Below are positions 10,164 through 20,673 of a DNA stretch of 64,000 bases, in pieces. Position numbers and translations under genes: made by a program. Source of the stretch: Hormiphora californensis (taxonomy: Eukaryota > Ctenophora > Tentaculata > Cydippida > Pleurobrachiidae); NCBI GenBank assembly GCA_020137815.1, contig CM035361.1:3831167-3895166 (forward strand), written 5' to 3'. The notes beneath the pieces were generated by a model that made no database searches, was not told the origin of the DNA, and saw only the letters and a program-made list of their open reading frames with translations. Position 1 is the stretch's first letter, and every line of letters starts with the position of its first letter.

Positions 10164-11240
10164 TAGGGGAGACTTGGCCATAACGGTATACCATCCTTTT
10201 TCCCCATATATCTCCATTTCTACTGGCTCTTCCCCCTTCATTTTTATTTGGTTGTATTTTTCATTGTTAGATTTATCATTTCCCTGAAATATATCTTCCT
10301 ACCTACACCCAAAGATGAGCAACGGTACTATCCCATTTGGTATAAAATTTATGCAGTGGCTAAAAATTTTGGCGAAACGGGACATACCTTTTTCGGGTCA
10401 AACGGGATATCCCATTTAACCGAAGTTACGTGTCCCATTTTGCCAAAACCACTTTAGTTTGGGAAGAACTTTAATTATATGCCAAGCACGGGGTTATTAA
10501 TTGGAAGTAAGTATAGAAATATTGTTTAAACATAAATTATTTGTGTTATGCACAAATGACGTTTTGTTTCCCGGCCGAAAATGGATGTATTATTGATGTC
10601 TATGCTTCAAAACTTGGTTTTTTGATGAATTTTGTGCTATCAAACATTTTTCGGCTGATCCAATGTTAGTTGCCATGGTTTCCTAGGTGGTTGCTATGGT
10701 AACAAAACGATCCCAAGCAGTTGCTATGGAAATCAATAAAGATACTTAGATCTTAGGTCAAACGGGATAGCAAACTTTGGTAAAATAGGATATCCCATTT
10801 TAGCAAATTTGGCCCAAATTTGGTAAAATGGGATATCCCATTTTGGACAAGGTGTAAATGTCCCATATAACCCAAACTGAACAACTTAACTATATCAACT
10901 ATTTAACAAACACTGTAATTTGAGAAAGGTTAAAAATATTTAAGGGTGCAAGAAAATTATACTGGCTAATATTTCCGCCCAAAAACTGGTAACAATCTAC
11001 CAAGAGAGCTGTGTAATCGAGCTTAACACAAGATCAAATTTTCGACTTAGATAATTCTGTGGGAAACCACTTACACACGACACCATCTATTTGTCAGAAA
11101 ATGATAATAATCAATGGAAAATGATCCTTGAACAAAGAGGATCGTATTGTAGTGTTCAGTTTGTGTCTGAACCTTATTATCTTACGTACAGCCCAAGATC
11201 CCATTTGGGCACACGGCCCATATTGGCCAAGTCTCCCCTA
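10164..11240. mobile_element. 1.08-kb non-autonomous DNA element with 17-bp terminal inverted repeats
   Basis: The left end TAGGGGAGACTTGGCCA (10164-10180) is exactly complementary to 11224-11240. Inside, the word 'GGGATATCCCATTT' and variants recur in both orientations (10320-10460 and 10760-10870), like subterminal transposase-binding repeats. No transposase-like frame is present. Terminal TA dinucleotides could be part of a TA target duplication. Confidence 0.8.
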
Positions 11241-11267
11241 CTGATCGTTGACTTCCCCCATTAGCAG

Positions 11268-11400
11268 TTTACCGTGTATAAGGTCCAAATAAGGCACAGC
11301 GCTTTTCTGAATCAGCAATTCGAGAATCCAACGCACCCAGAATTAACTTTTCGGGAAGTCTGGCACCTGAACCTTGATTTTTTGTCATTTATTATAATCC
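11268..11400 (+). repeat. Half copy of the palindromic MITE at 18232-18592
   Basis: The segment 'AAGGTCCAAATAAGGCACAG' through the 'CCAACGCA' word matches one arm of the foldback element in the cathepsin intron. A third partial arm is at about 20136-20215. Confidence 0.65.
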
Positions 11401-11579
11401 CCATGCTGAGATTTCCGGAGGTGCAAGGGCTTGGTCGGCAAACTATAATTTTCATTACTTTTATCTCATTCTAAATTGAATGTTGTGAACCACGGTCTTA
11501 CCAATTACACTTTGAAAACCTTTTTATCAGTGCAAAGAACTCAACTGCTACCGCCCTCTTTTACTAAGTGCAGATACCT

Positions 11580-12438
11580 ATGTGTGTTAATACGATACGT
11601 CTCCTTCTCTTTGCATTGTGTGGAACAGTTGTTCTCACTGCAGGTTAGTCAAATAATATTAGATGAATAATTAATGCTTCTTAGTTTATAAAATAGGCGA
11701 AAAATTTGGCTCCATTACAACATATTCTCGCTCTTGCTTCAGTAAACTTTTAGTGGTTCATATAAGTTATACGTAATAGTTATATCATAACTTTTCAGAG
11801 TGGACAGCTGTAAATCGGGATGTTCTAATACCATGGGACTTGGAGACAACACCCCTCGAGATAAAGACGGACTCTGCACTGGGCAGTGGTAATAGGATCT
11901 GGGTGAGGATGTACGACAAGGACAGCAACTATATCAGTATTGTAGGTGTGAAGTTCTCCTCCACAATGCAGTATTGGATATACCGTTGCAGCGGCAACTA
12001 CACACACCTGCCAGTGCAACCCCCGGTGGATGCGGAGACGATCTGGACGATCGAAAAAACAGAGACCGCCCTTTTCATAACATGTAATGATGTTGAAGTG
12101 CTGGACTATCTTTTCACAAACAGTTCAGATGACCGCTGTGTTCCAACTTTGGGCGGTGATGTCGTGGAGCAGATCGAGTTTAGCAGTACTTATGACACAG
12201 CATCTGACTTAATTTTGCAAGGTAAAATATTAAATATATAGTGGAAGATCTGATCTACCCGTAATTAAATTAACGGCCCTTAACACCATAACATCACTTT
12301 TTATCTTTTTTAGTAATCGTCTCTTAAATTTCAGATTGTGATAATGGGGACTCCTGTAACTGGTCAGACCGAACGGATCTATCTCACTTCCTCTCTGCAT
12401 CACTAGCCATTATCCTGTTTTTCTGGGTGGTGATCTGA
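11580..12438 (+). CDS. Small secreted, probably GPI-anchored, single-module surface protein
   Basis: Three exons are read: 11580-11642 (signal peptide, 'MCVNTIRLLLFALCGTVVLT'), about 11799-12221 (one extracellular module) and about 12334-12438 (tail). All introns are phase 1 with GT-AG ends. The module carries 'PWDLETTPLEI', 'ETIWTIEKTETALFITCNDV' and a closing 'YDTASDL', a beta-rich pattern shared with the next gene. It vaguely recalls the farnesoic-acid O-methyltransferase-like (Methyltransf_FA) domain, but I am not confident. The last exon encodes 'DCDNGDSCNWSDRTDLSHFL' then a short hydrophobic end 'SASLAIILFFWVVI' and stop, as expected for a GPI-attachment signal. Total about 190 residues. 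It and the gene at 14069-16678 have near-identical first and last exons, so they are tandem duplicates. Confidence 0.7.
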
Positions 12439-12790
12439 GTGTTAGAAACTGAACATGTTATTTGGCAGTCAGTGGGATCGGAAGTGGGCGGCAACAAAGG
12501 AATGTTATTTGAGCTGTACATTATAGAACAATTCAATCCTGCAAGTGCACATCGGACGTCCATTGGATTTCGAACAACAAAGTTTATCCGATAATGAAAG
12601 CTATGCAGTTATTATAAACCTTAGTTCAAAGTTAATAAAGTATTTTGTTTTCCATAAAGTATTTTGTTTTCCATCCAATCTGTGTATTAGAAGCAGATAA
12701 CATCAGCATTTCAAAAACATGTGGGATGTTTCATTGAAAACACCCTGTACGTCAATTTTCATCTTCAACTTAGAACTTTTTACTGAACTA

Positions 12791-12854
12791 TTTATTGAGG
12801 GTTTATACCAAAACATTTTGGGGTTCTGTAGTTTTGGTATAAACCCTCAATAAA
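12791..12854. repeat. Perfect 24-bp stem hairpin
   Basis: 12791-12814 is the exact reverse complement of 12831-12854, with a 16-base loop. It lies about 350 bp downstream of the first surface-protein gene in sequence with no gene. Likely a small MITE or its remnant. Confidence 0.85.
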
Positions 12855-14068
12855 CCCTACATGTAGCACAAAAATAATCCATTTCTGTTTCCACTTTTTT
12901 ACATCAATCCCTTCATTAATAGAACGGTTCTGATCTCTTCCGGCATAGAAAATGAAACAGCCAAACACCTCCTCACGGTTCTGATCTCTTCCGATCCCCC
13001 ACATGTAGCAAAATCAGCTGTGTCCCATTAGCTCTCTATCTCTCTTTCTATCTCTCTTTCTATCTCTCTCTCACTCTCTCCCTTTTATCTATAATACCTC
13101 CCTCCCCTTCTATCTCAACTGCTGGTTAAGTATCAGTTTGCTCTCCCTCCTCTCCTTGAGCTAAAGAATGGCTGTTATAGAATGGCTATAGAATAGCTAT
13201 TATAGAATGGCTATAGAATAGCTATAGATTAGAGCACATAGAATCCTCTTCTTGACCTGTTCTGTACTGATCGTTGCCTTCTCCCATTGGCTGAAAAGCT
13301 GATGAACACATCACCTTTCTCTAGTATTCCATTGGCTGACACGTTATAGCAATGGTTTTTCTCTTATAATGCCCACGTACTGCTGCAGAACAACAAGCTG
13401 AATCTAGCTCTCCCCTGGCCCTGCCTGGATGATCTTTGTATCTGAGTTCCCTTCCTTTATAAAAACCCTAGCGCTTTAGATGATTCGGTATCTCTACCGC
13501 TTTAATCTAGTTGGATAAGGATACGTGTAGATCAAATGCAGCCTAATATTGTAGCCTAGTATAACACCAAACTAGCTTTGTCGCCGTCCCAGATTCCCAA
13601 ATGATCGATCAGCTGTTTTAGTTCTCTGAAACTGTCTCGTGAGTAACACACATACATACGTATTGGGGGAAAACAGTCGTGCCCGAACCTCAGGATCAGG
13701 CTACGGCTATTTTCCACTGAGACCTGAGATCTTACTGAAATTATTAGGATCGGACCCCGATTTACTGGAATCCCGGCCAGGCCATTTACTGGAATCCACT
13801 GTCCAGTTGTTGAGTAAGGGGTGAAATCTGTCCAGTAGAATTGTGCCATCCTGCGGCACAGTTTATAAAAGGGGGCCGTGACTACCAGACTAGTTGCATT
13901 TCCCGCCGTGAAACTGTTGTCCCTCCAGCATATATAGCTTGACTGACTTTTATCCCAATATGTCGTTGGTGTGACGTGTATGTATATCACTGGTAGGTAT
14001 ATTGCTCCCTTTCTTATTCTTGGTCATCGTCATAGTTCTTAACTTAACACACTCTTTTATTAAGTGAT
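12855..14068. other. Spacer between the two surface-protein genes
   Basis: No coding exon is recognised. The stretch holds a CT-rich patch at about 13030-13110, short tandem 'AGAATGGCTAT' units at 13167-13235, and at 13655-13810 pieces of two dispersed families: a 'CCTGAACCTCAGG' repeat also seen at 37365-37420 and 63755-63850, and a 'CGGACCCCGATTTAC' word belonging to the pogo-like MITE family. Confidence 0.6.
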
Positions 14069-16678
14069 ATGTGTGTTAACATGATACGTATCCTTCTCCT
14101 TACAGCTGCATTGTGTGGAACAGTTGTTCTCACAGGTTCGTTACATTGCTTTGGTTGCCGGTTGGTTGGTTGGTATGAGCGGCTGGTGAATTGGGAGCCT
14201 TGTTAGAGGCTTTCCTGTTGACCATGAGAGGCTTCCCTGGTTTGGGATTTGCCGCCGCTGGGGGGGGGGGGGTTAGGTTGCGCACGTGAGTGACTTTCGG
14301 GGGGGGGGGGGGGGTGAACTTGCTTACCACCGAGAGGTCGATTTGCCCTGGGGCGTCTCGGTGGGTTTGAGGTGAGTTAGGGGTTGACCGGGGGCCCCTT
14401 TAGGAGAAGAAATGGGGTGGCCCCGGTTTGTAGCGTGCTTTGATCTAGCTATTCCAGCTTTTTGGTCTCTTTTATAAATTCCTTGAATATCTTTACTGAT
14501 TTTCCCCAGTTATTTCGGACCGCAGTAATGTGATCCTTGTAGCTGGTGCCTTCATTGCTTTGTAAATGCTTTAGTAAACAATTAAATTGTTACTGTTACT
14601 TTTCAGGCTGGACAGCTGTAGATTGGCGTGTATCGCAGAACAGGATGTCCTGGGATCTGGAGGGAACACCTCTCCAGATTATGACCAACAGCGATCAGGA
14701 TGTCACTGCGGTGACGCTATATGCTGAATACAGCGAGTATATCAGTTATGTTGCTATTTTGTTGTCCTCACCCACCAAGTATTTAATACAGTTCTGCATG
14801 GACGACTACATAGTCCTGCCAGTGCAGCCCCCGGTGCAGGTGGAAAAAATCTGGACGATCACCAAAACGGAGACCGCCCTCATCATCGAATGTAACAATG
14901 TGATGGTGCTGAACTACCTGTTCGCAAATAGTTCAGATAGCGACTGTGTTACCAAGTTTGATGGTGATGTTGTGGAGGAGATCATGTTTGATACCGTTCA
15001 AGGACCAGCGTCTGACTTCTACAGAGCAGGTATGATAAAGGGTCTAAATTTACCACTTATGCAACTATAATATAGTACTGTGAATGCATGATATGTAGGT
15101 ATAACTTGTTTGCTTTAGTTCAGGGCCGTTAGACCAGCTGTTAGTATCCTAATAATAACCTAGTGTGTTATTCAGGCTGGACGGCTACTGCAGGAAATAC
15201 TGGTCCCTGATTGGCTGATATTCAGTCACGTGACCTAAATAACGAGTTCTGATTGGTCGGTTACTAATCCTTGTTTTATTTCAGGCTGGACGGCTACTGC
15301 AGGGGAAGATATATATCTACGCTGGGACCTGGAGACAATACCTCTCCAGATAAAGACGCATTCTATAGTGGGCAGTGGTGAGGAGATCAGTGTGAGCATG
15401 TTCGACGATTACGACAACTGGATCGGTGCGGTGGGTGTGCTGTTCTCCTCCAAAATGATGTATAGGATAACCCCCTGTAACAGCGACTGGGCAGACCTGC
15501 CAGTGCAACTCCCGGTGGAGGTGGATAAGACCTGGACGATCACCAAAACAAACACCGCCTGGATCATCACATGTAATGATGTGGAGGTGGTAAACATACT
15601 TTTCACAGATAGTTCAGATGTTAACTGCTATTGGAGGTGGACTGGTGATAAGGTCGGTGGTATCGGGTTTTACATTGACTATGACACAGCATCTGATTTC
15701 TTCAGACCAGGTAACAGTGCTGCTTGCAGTCAACCCCTGATTGGTCACGGTTGCGCGTCGTCTTACTGTATCTTCGTTTTCCATTACCGTTTTCCCACTA
15801 CAAGCGACCGTGTAAGGGTCTAAGTCCTCATACTGCATCTGATGAAATATCTCTTATTGTAACCCAATAACTATATCTCCAGAAGTTAAGTGTTCCCCCT
15901 TCACTGTTGAGGGATCAACTCAAGAGTCCTGGAACGCCACATCACCAGGACATTATGTCTTCATTGAATGTACCGGCAACAATGTTCTAGTGGGAAATGA
16001 AACACGGCGGTGTCAGGAGGATGGATCGTGGTCAAGTGATGTACCACAGTGTGTTGTAGGTAGGTTAATTTAGTTGCTAATTAATTTTATTTTAACATAT
16101 GTATAATGAAAAACAAGGTAAAACGATGTTTTACTAAAACATCATCGCCTGAATGGTAGATGAACTCTAAATAAAATTACTGCAGCTATATTACAGCTAT
16201 ACTGTTTCAGTGCTGCTTGTAGTCGTATTACCGTAATGGAAATACAATAAGGAGACGCACACGTTGCATAACGCGCGGCAAAAAGTGCATGTGTTCAGCA
16301 CGTACTAGCGCCATGATTGGTCACGGTTGCGCGTCGTCTTACTGTATCTCCGTTTTCCATTACCGTTTTCCCACTACAAGCGACCGTGAAAGATACCTAA
16401 AACTGGGCGACAAGATATATTTTCTAATTATTTCTGTTTATCATCTTTAGTAATCGTCCCAATTTATGTTTCAGATTGTCACACTGTCACTGACAGTGTT
16501 ACAATCTGAAATTTATATGATTTTACTAATAAGTAATTCTTAATCAATTAAGATCATTTCAGGTGATATGGGATTGTGTGACAGTGGAGACTCCTGTAAC
16601 TCGTCAGACCGAACGAATCTATTACACTTCCTCTCTGCCTCCCTAACTATAATCCTGGTTTTCTGGGTAGTGATCTGA
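14069..16678 (+). CDS. Two-module plus Sushi-domain surface protein, probably GPI-anchored
   Basis: Five exons with uniform phase-1 boundaries: 14069-14135 signal peptide ('MCVNMIRILLLTAALCGTVV'), 14607-15029 first module, 15285-15710 second module, 15883-16059 Sushi/CCP domain, 16563-16678 tail. Each module runs from 'GWTA' through 'IWTITKTETALIIECNN' to 'ASDF(Y/F)R'. The Sushi exon has four cysteines in the right spacing and ends 'RRCQEDGSWSSDVPQCVV', the hallmark of the domain. The last exon encodes 'GDSCNSSDRTNLLHFLSAS' and a hydrophobic tail 'LTIILVFWVVI' consistent with GPI anchoring. Because every exon is symmetric (1-1), modules can be added or skipped without breaking the frame. The second acceptor and first bases of exon 3 are duplicated upstream at about 15177-15197. 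Role is probably cell-surface recognition or adhesion; this is inferred from Sushi domains in general. Confidence 0.75.
15177..15284 (+). repeat. Duplicated splice acceptor and truncated 109-bp MITE copy in the surface-protein intron
   Basis: The acceptor and opening of exon 3 ('CAGGCTGGACGGCTACTGCAG') occur twice, at about 15174-15195 and 15282-15303. Between them is an internally complete but end-shortened copy of the hAT-like 109-bp MITE found at 23309, 43962 and 58457. The upstream acceptor leads into the MITE and would not give a normal module. Confidence 0.75.
15735..16395. repeat. Paired 'GGTCACGGTTGCGCGTCGTC' repeats around the Sushi exon
   Basis: A roughly 75-bp sequence at about 15738-15812 recurs at about 16315-16390, and an inverted partial copy lies near 16205-16265. 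This is a short palindromic element (16205-16395) plus one solo arm flanking the Sushi exon. A separate inverted repeat is at about 16473-16509. Confidence 0.65.
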
Positions 16679-17365
16679 GTGTTAAAAACTGAACATGTTA
16701 TTTGAGCTGTGCATTGTATAAGTAATTATTATAATAGAACAATTCAATCCTGCACATTGCACTTCCACCGGATTTCAAATGTGCCGATACTGGAAGCTAT
16801 ATATATTATAGTCTGATTTTTAATAACTGTCGTTTTTTTAGAGTTTTCAAATTTCTTAAAATGACCATAAGTCCGGTTCCTGATGAGATAAAGACTTGAA
16901 ATTTGGAGGTTATGAAGATCTCTGAAGATAAGTCTCTATCTTATCAGGAACCGGAGATATTTTGTTAATTTTGAAAAACGACAGTTATTTAAAATCCGAC
17001 TTTATTTATACGCAATTATATAAATTCCATGTATACCATATTATTGACCCTTCATTGCATCTAATCAGCCCCGTGTGATTGTTGAATCTGTGTGAGAAAC
17101 AGATAACAACAGCATTTCAATTATTAAGGCACCTTAATCCGCCGTGTAATGCGCAAACGGCGATTCCTGTCGATATTTCCTGGGAGTGAGAGAGGGGTGG
17201 CCCTAATTTCCTGCAGTTACCACGAATAGTGTTTTAGTTTAGTTTTAGTTTAAGACAAATATAGACACGTAGTTTCAGAGAACTATATCAATCAGGAAAT
17301 TATTGAATCAGTTGAATCCGTTCCTCTAGATGGTGTCATGGTAACCATGGTAACTGTAGAGAGTT

Positions 17366-19400
17366 CTATTCCTCGATCTCCTCTCCAGCACTGCTGGTGG
17401 AGATGTAGTAGGCGTATCCGGCGATAGAACACATGTTCTGCCGGGCTCGGCTCAGCTTGAAGTATCCCTTATCACCCCACCCAGTTCCCCAGGAGTTCCT
17501 GATGTCCCAGTAATTGCTTCCGTATCTGGGGAGAGAGAGGGTTATGAGTTGGGAAGTGGGTAACTTAAGATATTCGTACCAAAACAATTGTCGCGCTTTG
17601 AACCATGAAATAACTAACCCGACGAGAGTGATGGCGTGGGTAACTCGTCCACTGCACCTTCCGCTCCAGATTCCGGTATAATATCCTCGAATCTTGATGT
17701 TGCTGAAGTCAAGGGCAATTCCGAGAGGTCCGGATCCAAGGGCACTCATAAGACCACTGTCTCCTCGGGCCTTGTGGACACCTGAGAACGAGTTTGAATG
17801 TTATAGAGGGTGAAAAGAGAGAATTGTAAACTGGGAGCGAGGATTAATTCGCCCGAAAATTGAGGTATGGCTATTAACCCCTGATATATAATCCCTGATC
17901 GATTAACCATTGGTTAACGCTTTGAGGACGATAACGATCAGAACGGATGATCAGAGATTGTAAATCGAGGGTATGACTGCGTACCGTTAATCTTGAAGGG
18001 CATGCCGTTGGAATGGCTCTGGTATCGACAAGATCCCTTTCGTCCAGCATATCGGTAGGAGCTTCCAGAGGCAAGATGGTTCCTCTGTCGGATATAGTTG
18101 AGACCCTCGTTATGCCATCCCCCACTGCAGGAGTTGCTCCTCCCAGAGCAGTCAAGGACCTCCTGCTCAGACAGACTGTGCGTCCTTCCGGTCTTAACAT
18201 GAGCGTATCCTGGGAGGGGGGTGTTAGTTAGTGGTTGACCATGTATAACGCCCAAATATGGCACAGAGCTTTTCTGAATCAGCTTTTCAAGACGAATCCA
18301 ACGCAACCGGAATTAGCTTTCTATCTCATCGGGAAGTGCTGGGTCTGGAACCTTCATTTTTAGTCATTTTTCGGTGCGCGGGCCAATCAGAGGCCTTTAT
18401 TTTGAAATCCAGGCCTCTGATTGGCTCGCGCACCGAAAAATGAGCAAAAATGAGCAAAAACGAAAATGCCAGACCCAGCACTTCCCGATGAGATAGAAAA
18501 CTAATTCCGGTTGCGTTGGATTCGTCTTGAAAAGCTGATTCAGAAAAGTTCTGTGCCTTATTTGGACCTTATACATGGTCAACCACTAGTGTTAGTATGT
18601 TGGGGTGGGGGGTGGGGGTGGGTGGTGGAAGGGAGTTGTGGGGGGAGGCGAAGATGTGGTGACATTAGATCAATTTCATAAAAACCTACCCTCAACGACT
18701 CCGACGGTGGCGTAGGCCCAGCAAGATCCACATCTTCCCTGGTTTTTAGCAGATCCGTATCGGTTTCGGTGGTTAGCAGAAGAAGGTCCCCATCTGGAAT
18801 AAGAGGGTGGTTAGAAGAGGATGTAAGGAATGAAAGCTTTCTTCTTTCGAAAGAGCGATTTTTGATGATTGCAGTAAACTGATCATTGACCCTGGCCTAG
18901 AGTTTTGTGAATTAACAGAAGAAAAAGAAGAGGGTGGTTAGTAGAAAAGGGTGTCAGAACTCACCGTTTCTCAAGCTCCTCCTCATCCTCAATAACCTCA
19001 GGTGCCTCATCAGTAAGGTTGCCAGCTCCGTAGTACTGCTGGGCCTCGTCCTCACTTAGATCAGCGAAGAAGGTAACTCCGTACTCAACATCAGAATCCT
19101 CGTTGTTGGCTTCAGCCATCTGGTGGACGAACCCTCGGAAGTTCTTCAGCCTCATTCGAGCCTCAGCAGCGGATTTGTACACCCTGGAATTCTCCCTCTG
19201 GAAGTTGCTGAACAGAGCCCTGCAGAGAAAGATAGTTTTATGAAGGAGTAACGGTGAGGGATATAGATGAGCAAAAACAGATGAAGTAGTAAACACATTC
19301 CATACCTGAGGACAGTGGGGTTTCCGTCGGCCAGGTTGACCAGAGGTCGATCAGCAAGGGCCATGGAGGCCAGTACAGTCAGACAGATTGCGGTAATCAT
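17366..19400 (-). CDS. Cathepsin L-like cysteine protease, copy 1 (minus strand)
   Basis: Six exons on the minus strand, all with GT-AG ends: 19306-19400, 18965-19219, 18690-18793, 17985-18209, 17619-17781 and 17366-17525. The first exon gives a signal peptide ('MITAICLTVLASMALADRPL'). The second is an I29-type propeptide ('FADLSEDEAQQYYG') ending in an acidic stretch and 'EKR', a likely processing site. The catalytic Cys is in 'NQGRCGSCWAYATVG' with the oxyanion Gln. The catalytic His is in 'VTHAITLVG' and the Asn in 'YWDIRNSWGTGWGD'. This is the full papain-family (C1A) triad, so the enzyme should be active, in lysosome or secreted. The C-terminal tail 'SAGEEIEE' is acidic. It is the inverted, head-to-head paralogue of the gene at 20674-22574. 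Its intron 3 contains a palindromic MITE. Confidence 0.9.
18232..18592. mobile_element. Palindromic MITE in the cathepsin copy 1 intron
   Basis: Two arms of about 170 bp are complementary, starting 'TAGTGGTTGACCATGTATAA' on the left and its complement on the right, with the turn near 18410 ('CCAATCAGAGGCC' against 'GGCCTCTGATTGG'). It has no coding capacity. Copy 2 of the cathepsin gene lacks it at the matching intron, so it inserted after the duplication. Partial arms also occur at 11268 and 20136. Confidence 0.85.
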
Positions 19401-20673
19401 TGTTGGATGAGAGTGAATGAACTCGAATGAATTTTGGAAGGAGTTATGGGCCCCTTAAATACTGCATAACTTCCCAGTCAAATGCGATTATTATGATATA
19501 ACAACACCTGTGACGTGAGGTGTTAAATCTTTCAATCAGTTTTTCCTTCGCTTCTAGGGCGTGAAACAAAGGATTCAATCGTGCTGATCAATTTAGAATA
19601 GGTGTTAACAGTTATAAAACAAAAGGATCGTTATATTGTTCTCAAAAAAAGATAGTTTTATCATGAGGGTGTTCAAAATCGGAGACACGTCAATTGATTG
19701 TTCATATAACACATTTGAAATAACAGAGATCTGTTCAGTTTCTAGCACTCAGATCACCACCCAGAAAACCAGGATTATGGCTAGGGAGGCAGAAAGGAAG
19801 TGTGATAGATTCATTCGGTCTGACGAGTTACAGGAGTCCCCACTGTCACACAATTCCATATCACCTGAAATCATTAACTAATTAATTAAGAATTACTTAT
19901 TAGTAAAACGATAAAAGTGATTTGGATTCAATTAATTGAGTGAAATAATTATTTTTGAAATTGTATTTTTGATTTTCCATTTGAAGCAACTTTTTCGGAC
20001 TTTAGGTTAGGCAATAGCCACTTCCGTACCAAAAAGTCAAGACTTAAGGTTTCTAAAACGTCAGCCCACAATGTCCTGTCCAGTCTGGCGGGACAATTTG
20101 AGCACACTGTCGGCACTACCAGAGAGCTGATCTGTCAAAATTGCGTTGGATTGGTCTTAAAAAGCTGATTCAGAAGAGCTCTGTGCCTCATTTGGGCCTT
20201 ATACACGGTCAACCACTAGGCCTTATAAATGTGCTTTATTGTCGGTACATTAGATGAATACCTCATCCTTTGAGTGAAAGTGAAATAACCATGCATGACG
20301 AAACTTCAGAGACATCACTCAAGTCGGGGATGTCATAATTGGTTACTATGGCGCTCATGGTTACTATGGTTACTATGATTCGGCACTGAATTCCCATTCT
20401 CACCGCATATCAGAGTTTCAACTAGACTAATGACTTGGAGTAGAACGCCAAGGTGCGGCTGTTATTGTTTCACGTATTGTTCCACACGTATAACATGTTT
20501 TCCATTTAATCTCGACCCCATTGTTACAACAATGGGCTCGTGGTTTAATGGAAAAGGGTCTAGATCTAACACCTCTCGAAATGTCACGTGACTGGTAGCG
20601 AGTGTGAAGTATTCGGTACTTAAGGATCCCGACAGCACCTCAACTTCATTCGAGTTTCAACCCTCATCCAACA
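19401..20673. promoter_or_regulatory. Shared divergent intergenic region of the two cathepsin genes
   Basis: The two cathepsin start codons face away from each other over 1.27 kb, so both promoters must lie here. The gene-proximal flanks contain matching words ('CTTAA' before the start regions, and 'CATTCGAGTTTCAACCCTCATC' upstream of copy 2 against a similar run upstream of copy 1). The middle contains an orphan exon (19749-19864), a MITE arm (20136-20215) and several 'GGTTACTATGG' words near 20340-20370. No coding exon of an additional complete gene is seen. Confidence 0.5.
19749..19864 (-). pseudogene. Orphan terminal (GPI-signal) exon of the surface-protein family
   Basis: Read on the minus strand, this 116-bp segment matches the last exon of the gene at 14069-16678 in length and sequence, including the preceding 'TTTCAG' acceptor, the 'SGDSCNSSDR' core and the hydrophobic tail ending in TGA. 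No signal-peptide or module exon accompanies it on this strand nearby. It is probably a relic left by the inverted duplication that also created the cathepsin pair. Confidence 0.8.

Noticed and set aside
13556-13990. 144-aa minus-strand frame
   Set aside because: No recognisable domain, overlaps dispersed repeats, and the paralogous structure predicts non-coding spacer here.
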